From assembly GCF_003721595.1 (NCBI RefSeq), contig NZ_RJJR01000014.1, positions 62,001-126,000 of the forward strand: a DNA stretch of 64,000 nucleotides. The letters run 5' to 3'. Position 1 is the first letter of the stretch, and each line of letters starts with the position of its first letter. The translations under genes were made by a program, and so were the position numbers. Under the pieces are notes generated by a model, which saw only the letters and a list, made by a program, of their open reading frames with translations, did no database searches and had not been told where the DNA came from. Shown here piece by piece: positions 7,955-18,800 of this stretch. The stretch is from Hanamia caeni (GTDB lineage: Bacteria; Bacteroidota; Bacteroidia; Chitinophagales; Chitinophagaceae).

Positions 7955-10732
7955 ATGAACGGGCTATTTTATTTTCTTTTTTTATGTGGCGGAATATTTT
8001 TTTCGTTGGATGGGTTTGCACAAAATGATAACCTCATCACCGCCAATTTTCAAAATGTAAGCTTTAATGAATTTGTTCAGAAAGTAGAAGCACAAACAGA
8101 TTATCATTTTTTTTATGAAACAAAGCAGTTTGACAGCACTGCTATTACCATCGCTATAACTAAGGCGCACCTTCCTTCAGTGCTTGATAAGATTTTCCAC
8201 AACACGCAATGGCATTATACAATTGATAAGAATAACAATGTATTTATTACGCAGGGATTTACTCTTTCTGCCCAGCTCCCTTATGGTTTTTTTAACGGGG
8301 AAGAAGATACCTCCGCGCTTACGGCCGGCAGTGAGGCAGATGAAGTTGACTATATCAATAAACCCAAAAAAGTAAAGCAGGATATTTCAATAGAAAATAA
8401 AGTTTTTGATATCGGCATCAAAAGAAACACAGCTCCCAAGGGCAAAGTAAATATCGCAGGCTATGTTCGCGATGCACAAACGGGCGAAGCCCTTTCCGGC
8501 GCGGTTATATTTCTTTATCACCCCGCTGTGCAGGTGCATACTGATCAGTTTGGATATTATTCCCTGATACTTTCTGCGGGGCGAAATGTGCTTAACATTA
8601 TTGCCCCCGGAATGTTTGATACTAAAAGGCAGGTAATGCTTTATTCAGATGGCAAGTTTGATATCGATATGGAAGAAAAAGTTTTTCGCCTGAAGGAAGT
8701 TTTGGTAGAAGCCGGCAAGGAGAAAAATGTGCGCGGCACTACGATGGGAATGGACAAGCTAACGATGACCGCAATAAAACAAATACCGGCAGTGATGGGA
8801 GAGGTGGATGTGTTGAGAGCGGTGCTCACTTTGCCTGGCGTAAAGTCTGTTGGAGAAGCAAGTACGGGCCTGAATGTGCGCGGTGGCGCCACTGATCAAA
8901 ATTTAATCCTTTTTAATGGCGCCAATATTTATAATCCTTCCCATTTGTTTGGATTCTTTTCTGCATTTGATCCTGACGTGATAAAAGATGTTACATTATA
9001 CAAAAGCAGCATCCCTGCAAAATACGGGGGGCGCATTTCTTCGGTATTGGACATTACTTCTCTTGATGGAAATGATAAAAAATTATCTGGTACCGCAGGC
9101 ATAGGTCCTCTCACCAGTAAAATAACATTACAAGGGCCCATCATTAACAGTAAAACCACTTTTATCGCAGGATTACGAACTACTTATTCTGATTGGGTAT
9201 TAAAGGTTTTGCCGAAGGAATATAGTAATAGTAACGCCTCTTTCCGCGATGGAACGATTCATATCAATCATAAAATCAACGGCAAGAATAATGTGTATTT
9301 AAATGGATATATAAGTACAGATAAATTTAAACTGAACCGTGACACGACATATCAATATCAAAATGCAAACGCTAATATAAACTGGAAGCACATTTTTAAT
9401 AATCGTTTTTATGGCGTATTCATGGCAGGAATTGACCATTATGATTACCAGGTAGCATTTAACGGCGATTCTGTGAATGCTTACAAATTAAAGTATTCAA
9501 TTAATCAATATAAATTCAACGCAGACTTTAGCTACTTCCTGAATAATAAGCACACATTAGCCTTCGGGATAAACAGCCTCCTGTACAATATTCATTCAGG
9601 CACCGTAAGCCCTATCGGCAAAGAATCTTTGTTTATCCGCGACTCCCTTGAAGCGGAGCACGCTTTGGAAAGCGCTTTGTATGTATCGGATCATTTTAAT
9701 GTGTCTGAAAATCTATCGCTGGATGGAGGTATCAGGTATTCAATGTTTAACTATTTGGGACCAAAGCATGTAAACACTTATGCGCCGGGATTACCAATTG
9801 ATCTCAGCAATGTGATTGCTTCAAATTATTACCCTTCGGGAAAAATTATAAAGACCTACAAGGGGCCGGAATTCAGGTTTTCAGCGAGATACTCTCTTTC
9901 AGATAACAGTTCAGTAAAAGCATCGGCTAACAGTTTGCGTCAATACATTCACCTTCTTACCAACACCACTACCATCTCGCCTACGGACGTATGGAAATTA
10001 AGCGATCCAAATTTGCAGCCGCAATTGGGAACGCAGGTAGCACTTGGCTTCTATAAAAACTTTAAAAATAATACCATCGAAACTTCCGCGGAAGTGTATT
10101 ACAAATGGTTTGATCATTACCTTGATTACCGCAGCGGAGCACTACTGGTTATGAATCACAATATTGAAACGGACGTAATCAATACGAAGGGAACCGCCTA
10201 TGGTATTGAGCTCCTCCTGAAAAAATCTTCCGGCAAATTAAACGGTTGGATGAGCTATACTTATTCGCGATCCATGCTTCAGCAAAATGATGCTCTTGCT
10301 ACAGAAAAGATAAATAATGGTGACAGGTATCCAAGCAATTTTGACCAGCCTCATGATGCTACCATTGCTGCAAATTATAAAATCAATCATCGCTTTAGTA
10401 TTTCTTTAAATGCTACCTACAGCACAGGACGGCCAATTACCCTGCCGGTTGCGGAATATGATTATGCAGGCTCCGTAAGGGTTTTATATTCAAACCGGAA
10501 TGAATACAGGATACCCGATTATTTCCGAACAGACTTCTCATTAAATATTGACGGCAATCATAAGATCCACCAGTTAACTCATAATTCCTGGACGCTCGGT
10601 GTTTATAATTTAACAGCAAGAAAAAATGCGTATTCGGTATATTTTATTTCACAAAATGGAAGAATACAGGGTTATAAATTATCCATTTTTGGATCGGCTA
10701 TTCCGTTTTTAACCTATAATATCAGATTTTAA
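7955..10732 (+). CDS. TonB-dependent outer-membrane receptor with STN and CarboxypepD-reg domains
   Basis: A 925-residue outer-membrane receptor. After a signal peptide (about 1-22) comes an STN/secretin-type domain (about 27-100; ITANFQNVSFNEFVQKVEAQ), usual in receptors that signal to anti-sigma factors. A carboxypeptidase-regulatory-like beta domain follows (about 167-250; GYVRDAQTGEALSGAVI), then a plug (about 265-375; LPGVKSVGEASTGLNVRGG and LFNGANIYNPSHLFGFF) and a 22-strand-type barrel ending in an aromatic C-terminus (LTYNIRF). It has no SusD partner; the next gene, 6 nt away, is a DUF4249 lipoprotein, a frequent partner of this receptor class in Bacteroidota. The ligand is unknown. 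Confidence 0.9.
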   Translation: MNGLFYFLFLCGGIFFSLDGFAQNDNLITANFQNVSFNEFVQKVEAQTDYHFFYETKQFDSTAITIAITKAHLPSVLDKIFHNTQWHYTIDKNNNVFITQGFTLSAQLPYGFFNGEEDTSALTAGSEADEVDYINKPKKVKQDISIENKVFDIGIKRNTAPKGKVNIAGYVRDAQTGEALSGAVIFLYHPAVQVHTDQFGYYSLILSAGRNVLNIIAPGMFDTKRQVMLYSDGKFDIDMEEKVFRLKEVLVEAGKEKNVRGTTMGMDKLTMTAIKQIPAVMGEVDVLRAVLTLPGVKSVGEASTGLNVRGGATDQNLILFNGANIYNPSHLFGFFSAFDPDVIKDVTLYKSSIPAKYGGRISSVLDITSLDGNDKKLSGTAGIGPLTSKITLQGPIINSKTTFIAGLRTTYSDWVLKVLPKEYSNSNASFRDGTIHINHKINGKNNVYLNGYISTDKFKLNRDTTYQYQNANANINWKHIFNNRFYGVFMAGIDHYDYQVAFNGDSVNAYKLKYSINQYKFNADFSYFLNNKHTLAFGINSLLYNIHSGTVSPIGKESLFIRDSLEAEHALESALYVSDHFNVSENLSLDGGIRYSMFNYLGPKHVNTYAPGLPIDLSNVIASNYYPSGKIIKTYKGPEFRFSARYSLSDNSSVKASANSLRQYIHLLTNTTTISPTDVWKLSDPNLQPQLGTQVALGFYKNFKNNTIETSAEVYYKWFDHYLDYRSGALLVMNHNIETDVINTKGTAYGIELLLKKSSGKLNGWMSYTYSRSMLQQNDALATEKINNGDRYPSNFDQPHDATIAANYKINHRFSISLNATYSTGRPITLPVAEYDYAGSVRVLYSNRNEYRIPDYFRTDFSLNIDGNHKIHQLTHNSWTLGVYNLTARKNAYSVYFISQNGRIQGYKLSIFGSAIPFLTYNIRF

Positions 10733-10738
10733 AAAAAG

Positions 10739-11887
10739 ATGAGACAGAAATATTTTTATTTATTCATTTTATCACCAGTCATTTTTTTCTTTATGATAAG
10801 CGGATGTAAAGACCCGTATTATCCCGAATTGAAATCATCCACCTCGCATTTCCTGGTAGTAGAGGGATTTATTAATCCTGACGGCATAACAAATATCAGG
10901 CTTACAAGGACGAGAGCAATTACAAAAGAAGATACCGCCGCTGTTATAATCGAAACAGGCGCGAATGTTTCCATCGAAGATAATAATAACAATATTTATC
11001 CTTTGTACGAATCGGGAGATGGCAATTATTCCGCCAGCTACTTTTTAGATGTGGCCGGCAATTACAGGCTGCATATCACCACACGGGATAACAAAGAATA
11101 TGTGTCAGATTTTGTGGCCTGCAAAAATGCACCCCCAATTGACCTGCTGGGCTGGGAACTTAAAGACGGTAACGTGCAAATTTTTGTGAATGCGCACGAC
11201 GAAAGCAATAAAACCATTTTTTACCGCTGGGATTTTGTACAGACCTGGGAATATCACGCTCAATACTACACTAACTTAATTTATGATCCTGACATTAAAA
11301 AAGTTGTATACCGGCAATTCCCTGTGTACGTTTGTTACCGTAGCAATAATTCAACAAAAATTTTTATAGGCTCGTCCGAAAAATTGTCGCAGGATGTAAT
11401 TCATGAAGCGCCACTGGAATTAATTCCCAATCATGATAAAAGGATCAGCGTTTTGTACAGCGCCCTGATAACGCAATATGCACTTGATTCGGCAGGATAC
11501 AATTATTGGAAGGCTATGCGGAGCAATACAGAAGAGATAGGTTCAATATTTGGCACACAACCCAACCAGGCAAAAGGCAATATCCATAACGTTTCCGATC
11601 CTTCTGAAAACGTAATTGGATACGTCACCGCCGGAACCATACAACAAAAAAGAATTTTTATCCGTAATTCCGACCTGCCGGGCGATTGGAATTTATTACC
11701 CTACTGCGATGAGAAAAGAGTTTCGTTAGACAGTTTGGACTTTTATTTCGGTACTGGCTATATGATTCCATATTCTGAAGATCCACCGGGCGCCGCAATA
11801 CCAACCGCGTATTTCGGCGCGTCTGCTCCTTGCGTGGATTGTACACGTGAAGGAGGAACGCTTGTTAAACCATTCTTTTGGCCCTAA
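10739..11887 (+). CDS. DUF4249 family lipoprotein, copy A
   Basis: A 382-residue outer-membrane lipoprotein. The signal peptide ends in a lipobox MISGC with Cys23, followed by KDPYYPEL. The body has the DUF4249 pattern: FLVVEGFINPDG, IRLTRTRAI, TGANVSIEDNNNNIYPL, and later NYWKAMRSNTEEIGSIFGTQ and PNQAKGNIHNVSDP. The C-terminus has CVDCT and ends in VKPFFWP. A second paralog at 14432 shares this whole architecture, including the KDPYYP start and the VKP-x-FWP end. DUF4249 proteins accompany TonB receptors, perhaps as lids or substrate binders; the exact role is not known. Confidence 0.88.
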   Translation: MRQKYFYLFILSPVIFFFMISGCKDPYYPELKSSTSHFLVVEGFINPDGITNIRLTRTRAITKEDTAAVIIETGANVSIEDNNNNIYPLYESGDGNYSASYFLDVAGNYRLHITTRDNKEYVSDFVACKNAPPIDLLGWELKDGNVQIFVNAHDESNKTIFYRWDFVQTWEYHAQYYTNLIYDPDIKKVVYRQFPVYVCYRSNNSTKIFIGSSEKLSQDVIHEAPLELIPNHDKRISVLYSALITQYALDSAGYNYWKAMRSNTEEIGSIFGTQPNQAKGNIHNVSDPSENVIGYVTAGTIQQKRIFIRNSDLPGDWNLLPYCDEKRVSLDSLDFYFGTGYMIPYSEDPPGAAIPTAYFGASAPCVDCTREGGTLVKPFFWP

Positions 11888-11904
11888 AAATTTATAGTTT
11901 CAAT

Positions 11905-14319
11905 ATGCCGGATGTTTGTAAAATATTAAAATATTTTTTTAGTTTATTTATTGGTTTACTGGCCTGTGGATTTGTGGCAGCACAAAGCCGGCCGTTGCAG
12001 GAGATGGCGAACAGTATCAATGTATTTTCGTCTAACCATATCCGTGAAAAAGTATATGTACACACCGACAAATCTTATTATCTCTGTGGTGAAATTTTGT
12101 GGTTTAAAGCCTATGTTGAAAATGCAATAAATAATCATCCTCTTTCTGTAAGTAAAATCGTTTATGTAGAGCTTCTGAATAAAGCACACGACCCTGTAAT
12201 GCAGGCCAAAATTGGCATTAAAGATGGCAATGGCAATGGCTCTTTTAATCTTCCCCTTACGCTTGAAACCGGAAATTATGAGCTAAGAGCTTATACCAAC
12301 TGGATGAAAAACGATTCAGCAGTTTATTTTTTTAAAAAGATTATTACCATAGTGAATACCACCCGTAACCTTGACACAACGATGGTTCATAATCATTTTT
12401 CCTATACCGCAGGATTTTATCCCGAAGGCGGAAACCTGGTGACCGGTTTAAAAAGCGTGGTAGCATTTAAGATTAACAACAACTATGGGAAAGGAGTGGA
12501 TGCCACCGGAGTGATTGTTGACGAATCAAACGATACCATATTGCACTTTCATCCTCTTCAATTTGGCATGGGAAAATTTGAGCTTACTCCTGCGGTCGGA
12601 AAAAAATACCGCGCTATTATTTCACTGCCTGACAGCAGCAAGTTGGTAAAAAATTTGCCGGATGCCTACGCCAACGGATATGTTATGCATTTAGAAGATG
12701 CAGGAGATATTTTAAAAATTTCGGTTAACACTTCCGGCGAACCCTCTTCTCAAATTTATTTGATTGCTCAAACCAACGGAGTAGTGGATGCTTCACAAGC
12801 GGCCGCTATTACAAATGGCAACGCAAATTTTTCCATTAATAAAAATGATTTGGGAGATGGTGTGGTGGGAATAACCTTGTTTAATGATAAGCGGCAGCCA
12901 ATTGCTGAAAGATTATATTTCAAAAGGCCTTCGAAAAGATTAGTTATTAACGCCCGGTCGGATAAGGATTTGTTTGGCAAAAGAAGTCCTGTAAAAATTG
13001 ATGTATCCACCTCTGCGAAAAATTCGGGTAGTTTGCCTGGAAACTTATCGGTGGCTGTATACAGGCTGGATAGCCTCACCCGGCCTCAGGATGAAAATAT
13101 TTTTTCTTATCTGTGGCTGTCTTCTGATTTGAAGGGATATATTGAAAACCCGGATTATTATTGTAAGGACGGCAACCCAGAAGCCAATGAAGCTTTAGAC
13201 AATTTATTGCTCACACAGGGCTGGCGCACATTTGACTGGGATCATCTCAATGCCAAAAGTTCGTTTGCTTATATTCCCGAAAACCAGGGGCATCTTATTA
13301 CAGGAAAAGTGACCAACGAAATCACCGGGCAGCCTGCGCCAAATGTGCTTGTGTATCTTTCGATACCCGGCAAGCGCGTGCAATTGTATGGCTGCAAAAG
13401 TGATGATCAGGGATTGGTGCATTTTAATATGGAAAATTTTTATGACAAAGGACAGATAGTTTTGCAAACAAATTATAATGTGGATAGCGTATACCGCCTG
13501 CAGGTTTTCACTCCTTTTTCGGATGAATATGGCGGTGGAGAACTTCCTAAGCTTACAGTTGCTGAACAAAGCGCAGATGAACTGGCAGAAGCAAATCTGC
13601 ACATGCAAATTCAAGCTGCTTATCATTCCGGTGAATTTGAAAAAATGTATCCTCTTTCAATAGATACGCTTCCCTTTTATCAAAAACCTTATAAAACTTA
13701 TTTACTGGATAATTACACCCGTTTTACCACGATGGAGGAAGTGATGCGCGAATATGTAGCAGAAGTAAACGTGGTAAGAAAAAATAAGCAGTACCACTTC
13801 AATACGTTTAATAATGCAGGTTTTGAATTGGAAAGATTACAGCCTTCAGAAAGAACGATGGTGGAAGATCCGTTGATTTTACTGGATGGCATTCCTGTTT
13901 TTGATGTTGATAAAATTATAGCCTACGATCCGCTGAAAGTCCGCAAACTTGAAGTAGTGGCTGCGAGATATTATCGCGGGCCCATCAGTGCTTACGGCAT
14001 TGTAAGCCTTACTACCTATTCGGGCGATTTGCCGGGATTTTCATTAAACCCGCATGATGTGATTTTGGATTATGACGGATTGCAAAAGCAACGTATTTTT
14101 TATTCACCTGATTATGCTTCGGAAACCGCTATCAGCAGCCGCCTTCCGGATTTTAGAAATGTTTTGTATTGGTCGCCTGCAATAAATACCAGTGAAGAAG
14201 GGCAAGGCAGTATTTCATTTTATACCGGCGATATTCCAGGAAAATATTTGGTAGAGATACAGGGAATTTCGAATGATGGCTATGCCGGAAGTAGCAGTTT
14301 TACCTTTAGTGTGAAATAA
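11905..14319 (+). CDS. MG2-domain secreted protein with plug-like C-terminal domain
   Basis: About 804 residues from ATG at 11905; an upstream in-frame TTG at 11878 would overlap the previous gene and is not preferred. The signal peptide covers about residues 1-26. A macroglobulin MG2 domain follows (YVHTDKSYYLCGEILWFKAY, then LPLTLETGNYELRAYTNWM), then further beta domains including a carboxypeptidase-regulatory-like stretch (ITGKVTNEITGQPAPNVLVY). Near the C-terminus is a TonB-plug-like part (DPLILLDGIPVFDVDKI and ISAYGIVSLTTYSG). Such proteins lack the thioester and sit with TonB receptors in Bacteroidota. It lies between two DUF4249 lipoprotein genes and is probably an outer-membrane or periplasmic accessory. 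Confidence 0.85.
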   Translation: MPDVCKILKYFFSLFIGLLACGFVAAQSRPLQEMANSINVFSSNHIREKVYVHTDKSYYLCGEILWFKAYVENAINNHPLSVSKIVYVELLNKAHDPVMQAKIGIKDGNGNGSFNLPLTLETGNYELRAYTNWMKNDSAVYFFKKIITIVNTTRNLDTTMVHNHFSYTAGFYPEGGNLVTGLKSVVAFKINNNYGKGVDATGVIVDESNDTILHFHPLQFGMGKFELTPAVGKKYRAIISLPDSSKLVKNLPDAYANGYVMHLEDAGDILKISVNTSGEPSSQIYLIAQTNGVVDASQAAAITNGNANFSINKNDLGDGVVGITLFNDKRQPIAERLYFKRPSKRLVINARSDKDLFGKRSPVKIDVSTSAKNSGSLPGNLSVAVYRLDSLTRPQDENIFSYLWLSSDLKGYIENPDYYCKDGNPEANEALDNLLLTQGWRTFDWDHLNAKSSFAYIPENQGHLITGKVTNEITGQPAPNVLVYLSIPGKRVQLYGCKSDDQGLVHFNMENFYDKGQIVLQTNYNVDSVYRLQVFTPFSDEYGGGELPKLTVAEQSADELAEANLHMQIQAAYHSGEFEKMYPLSIDTLPFYQKPYKTYLLDNYTRFTTMEEVMREYVAEVNVVRKNKQYHFNTFNNAGFELERLQPSERTMVEDPLILLDGIPVFDVDKIIAYDPLKVRKLEVVAARYYRGPISAYGIVSLTTYSGDLPGFSLNPHDVILDYDGLQKQRIFYSPDYASETAISSRLPDFRNVLYWSPAINTSEEGQGSISFYTGDIPGKYLVEIQGISNDGYAGSSSFTFSVK

Positions 14320-14347
14320 TAGAAAACATTTTCTAATTTTTAAAATT

Positions 14348-14385
14348 GCAGTAAAGCAATAAATAATCAGGATTTTTATTTGAGG
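14348..14385 (+). repeat. Dispersed intergenic AT-rich element, copy 3
   Basis: GCAGTAAAGCAATAAATA followed by a short spacer and GGATTTTTATTTGAGG: the best match to the consensus. It begins 29 nt after the MG2-protein stop and ends 47 nt before the second DUF4249 gene. Confidence 0.75.
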
Positions 14386-14431
14386 CAAGAGTAACTTTAA
14401 AAAGTATTTTTTTTAGATAAAAAACTGAAAA

Positions 14432-15556
14432 GTGAAAAGCGGGATTTCATTTCTTTTGCTCTGTTTTGTGTTAGCATTTTACCGATGCAAGGATCCATAT
14501 TATCCACCAGTAAATAATAAACCGCTCAATTATCTTGTAGTGGAAGGCTACATCACTTCCGATACCGTAACTGTTATCAGATTGACCCGTACAAGAAAAA
14601 TATCTAAAGATGATACCGCCCAAAAAGTAGCTGAAACAAATGCAAATGTTTTTGTGGAAGATGATCATGGAAATGCTTACCCGTTAAGCGAAAACTCCGC
14701 CGGAACTTATGAAATGCCGGCGCGTATTTTAAATTTTTCTTATAAATATCGGCTGAATATTACGCTGGCAAATGGCAAAAATTATCTTTCTGATTTTGTG
14801 CCTTTTGAACAGTCGCCGGTAATCAATGGAATAGATTGGACGTTTAAGAACAGCGGCCTCCAGGTATATATAAATACCGTTGGCCGTCAAAATGAATCTC
14901 CCTATTACCGGTGGGTGATTGAAGGAGCCTGGGAATATCACACGCCCTTTGTTTCGGGATTGCAATATGATCCTATGTCGGGGGCTGTAATGCCACGGAC
15001 TAATGATGTACATATTTGCTGGGTTTCAGACAATTCAACGAATGTTATTCTCGGATCAACGGCGAGTGCAAAAAACAATGTTCTTCATGGTCAGCTTATT
15101 TTTTTCCCGAATCACGACCGCAGGCTTAGTGTCAAATACAGCGCTTTTGTCACCCAATATTTATTGGATTCATCGGCTTACAATTTCTGGAAAGCGATGA
15201 AAAGCAATACGGAAGATATCGGTTCTATTTTTGATAATCAGCCCAATCAGGCGCCAGGAAATATTCATTGTACTACAGATTCTACTGAAACAGTCGTCGG
15301 GTATATCGGGGCCGGAAATACTGCTCAATTCAGAGGATTTATTGACAATAGTGTTTTGCCACCAACATGGAATCTTTCTACAGGATGCATTACAACGTTT
15401 GTGCCGGGCGATAGTGCGCAATATTATTTTCCTTATGGATATGTGCCGCTGTATGAAGAATATGTTAATCGGAAAAAAGGATGGAGTTCCACTTTAACTG
15501 AGTGCGGGGATTGTACTTACCTGGGAACTAATGTGAAGCCTTCTTTCTGGCCATAA
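14432..15556 (+). CDS. DUF4249 family lipoprotein, copy B
   Basis: A 374-residue paralog of the lipoprotein at 10739. The start is GTG at 14432; no ATG lies before the signal peptide. The signal ends AFYRC with Cys19; an Arg just before the Cys is unusual for a lipobox. Conserved blocks shared with copy A are CKDPYYP, NYLVVEGYITSD, VIRLTRTRKI, NFWKAMKSNTEDIGSIF, QPNQAPGNIHCTTD and the C-terminus with CGDCT and VKPSFWP. It is separated from the MG2 gene by a 112-bp gap with a dispersed repeat, so it may use its own promoter. The tandem arrangement suggests duplication and possibly different ligands for the same receptor. Confidence 0.87.
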   Translation: MKSGISFLLLCFVLAFYRCKDPYYPPVNNKPLNYLVVEGYITSDTVTVIRLTRTRKISKDDTAQKVAETNANVFVEDDHGNAYPLSENSAGTYEMPARILNFSYKYRLNITLANGKNYLSDFVPFEQSPVINGIDWTFKNSGLQVYINTVGRQNESPYYRWVIEGAWEYHTPFVSGLQYDPMSGAVMPRTNDVHICWVSDNSTNVILGSTASAKNNVLHGQLIFFPNHDRRLSVKYSAFVTQYLLDSSAYNFWKAMKSNTEDIGSIFDNQPNQAPGNIHCTTDSTETVVGYIGAGNTAQFRGFIDNSVLPPTWNLSTGCITTFVPGDSAQYYFPYGYVPLYEEYVNRKKGWSSTLTECGDCTYLGTNVKPSFWP

Positions 15557-15567
15557 GGAATTATTGA

Positions 15568-15605
15568 GCAGTGAAGCAATAAATAGGAAAGGTTTTTATT
15601 TTGAG
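15568..15605 (+). repeat. Dispersed intergenic AT-rich element, copy 4
   Basis: GCAGTGAAGCAATAAATA, spacer, GGTTTTTATTTTGAG. It begins 12 nt after the DUF4249 copy B stop. Together with copy 3 it brackets that gene in direct orientation. Confidence 0.75.
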
Positions 15606-15802
15606 TCTTCAGCAGCGAAAAATATAGCGCGTAATTAAATATTGAATGTTCGGCCAGGGAATAATTAGAAAAAATTTTCTCATTTTATTGCTACCGTATC
15701 GTAAAATATTACGTACGGTATTTTTCTTTGCAGAGAAATAAGTAATTTCATTTTTTTTAAAAACGTTTTGCAAACAATTAATCTTCAATACACATTTAAT
15801 CA

Positions 15803-18800
15803 ATGAAAAGTTTATCACGCCTTCTGTATCTTCCTGCATTTGCATTCCTGATGTTTTTTTTTAGTTGTAACAAGCGCTCCGGCAAGCCAAAATTGCTGGT
15901 ATTTACTAAAACTGCCGGCTTTCATCATGCCTCTATTGAAGATGGTGTAAAGGCCATTTTTAGATTAGGGCAGGAAAACAATTTTGATGTTGATACCACT
16001 TCCAACTCGGCAATCTTTAATGAAGATTCGCTGAAAAAATACGCAGCAGTGGTCTTTTTGAGTACGACAGACAATACCGACGTCCTGATGACGAATTATG
16101 AAAAGAATGCATTTCAAAGATATATCGAAGCGGGTGGGGGATTTGTTGGCGTGCATGCCGCTACAGACGCGGGTTATCATTGGGGATGGTATACCAGATT
16201 GGTGGGCGCGAATTTCAATGGGCATCCCGAGCAACAAACAGCTTCGCTACACATTGTAGATAAAGAGAACATTTCAACAAAAGGATTACCTGATCCATGG
16301 GTGAGAAAAGATGAATGGTATAATTTTAAAAATCTAAATAAAGATGTACATGTGCTGATAACCATAGATGAAAAAAGCTATAAAGGCGGCACCAACGGCG
16401 ATAATCATCCGATGGCCTGGTATCATGATTTTGATGGAGGCAGGGCCTGGTATACAGAATTGGGCCATACGCCTGAATCTTACACGGATCCTCTTTTCTT
16501 AAAGCATCTCCTGGGTGGCATCAAATATGCAATGGATGATAACAGGGAATTGAATTATTCAAAAGTAAAAACACCAACAATTCCGGCAGAAGACCGGTTT
16601 ACAAAAACGCAGTTGGTAGAGGGAACTTTTTTTGAGCCGACAGAAATGACGATTCTGCCAAACCTTGATATATTGGTTGCACAGCGCAGAGGAGAAATCA
16701 TGATGTACAATCACGCAACCAAAAAAGTAAAGCAGGTGGGCTATCTTGATGTGTATTGGCGCACGCAACATACACCCGGTGTAAACGCAGAAGAAGGGCT
16801 TTTGGGAATTCAAAAAGATCCCAATTTTGAAAAGAACCATTATGTTTATATGTACTATAGCCCTTCAGATACTTCGGTAAATCGCCTTTCACGGTTCACT
16901 TTTGAGAATGATACTATAAATCCGAAGTCAGAAAAAATCATTTTGCAGTTGTATGAGCAAAGGGAAATCTGTTGCCACACCGGCGGATCAATTGCATTTG
17001 ACAAAAATAATCTCTTGTATGTTTCTACCGGCGACAACACCACGCCCTTTAATGAACCAGGCAAAGGATTTAATACGTATGGCTTTGCGCCGCTCGATGA
17101 TCGGCCGGGCTTTGAACATTATGATGATCGCCGCAGCGCGGGTAACACCAATGATTTGCGCGGAAAAATTCTTCGCATAAAAATAAACGATGACGGAAGT
17201 TATTCTATTCCGGATGGTAACCTTTTCCCTAAAGGCAAAGACAGCACCCGTCCCGAAATATACGTGATGGGCGACAGAAATCCTTACCGCATTTCAGTGG
17301 ATCAAAAAACAGGATTTTTATATTGGGGGGAAGTAGGGCCCGATGCCAACAACGACAGTCTTGCCACCCGCGGGCCGCGCGGTTATGACGAACTTAACCA
17401 GGCCAGGAAGGCAGGATTTTTTGGATGGCCATTTTTTATTGCTGATAATCTTCCTTACCGTCCTTACGACTATGCAACAGGAAAATCAGGCGAACCGTTT
17501 GATCCACAAAGGCCTGTAAATAATTCAAGGAATAACACAGGCTTACAAGTATTGCCTCCTGCTCAGCCAGCCTACATCTGGTATCCTTATGCGGAGTCCA
17601 AAGATTTTCCACAAGTAGGAAGCGGTGGCCGTACTACAATGGCTGGACCTGTGTATTACACCGATATGTTTCCGGATTCAACCCGGTATCCGGACTATTA
17701 TAATGGAAAACTATTTTTCTATGATTGGATTCGCAATTGGATAAAAGTAGTTACAATGCTGCCAAATGGCGATTTTGACAATATGGAACCATTCATGTCG
17801 GATACCAAATTTAATAATATCAGCGACATGGAAGTAGGTCCTGACGGAAGGTTGTATGTACTTGAATATGGCACTGGTTGGTTTGCAAAAAATGATAACG
17901 CAGGCCTTGCCCGGCTTGATTTTAACAGCGGTAACCGCGCTCCGAAAATTTCTTCCCTCACCGTAGATAAAACTTCAGGCGAACTTCCTTTGCAGATTAT
18001 TGCATCTGTAAAAGCTGTTGATCCGGATAAAGATCCTGTTTCTTACATCTGGCATATTGGAAACCAGATTCAGAAAAAAACAACAGATCCTACTCTACAA
18101 TATACGCTTGATAAAATAGGCGATTATGCGATATCTGTTGATGTAACAGATGATAAAAATGCTTCATCTTCCAGCAACACCGTAAATGTGTATGCAGGAA
18201 ATACCGCGCCTGTTGTGAACGTACTTATAAATGGAAATAAAACATTTTATTTTCCCGGCAATCCTGTAAAATATAATGTTGATATTACGGATAAGGACGA
18301 TTCAACAATAGATCCACACAATCTTTTGGTGCACGCTGATTATTCAGATCAAAAAGACAAAGTTGCCTCTACGCAGGGTCACCAGGTATTTGAAAGAGAA
18401 ATGGCAGGAAAAACTTTAATGCTTTCTCTTGATTGTAAAGGTTGCCATAAAGTAGATTCAAAATCCGTTGGTCCCGCGTTTATAAGCGTGGCCCAACGGT
18501 ACCAAAAGAATAAGGATGCTACTTCTGTTCTTGCAGAGAAAATTATCAAAGGCGGAAGTGGTAATTGGGGCGAGGTGGCCATGGCAGCGCATCCTGAATT
18601 AAAAGAGAGTGATGCAAAGCAAATTGTATCCTGGATATTGTCGCTGGCGGATTCAGATAAAAAATCAAAATCCCTTCCTCAAAGCGGATCTGTGGATGCC
18701 ACAATGAATCAGCCTGCCAGGGACAATGGAGTTTTGACAATTTATGCAGCTTACACCGATAATGGCGGTAACAATACAAAGCCGTTAATGGGAAGTGGAT

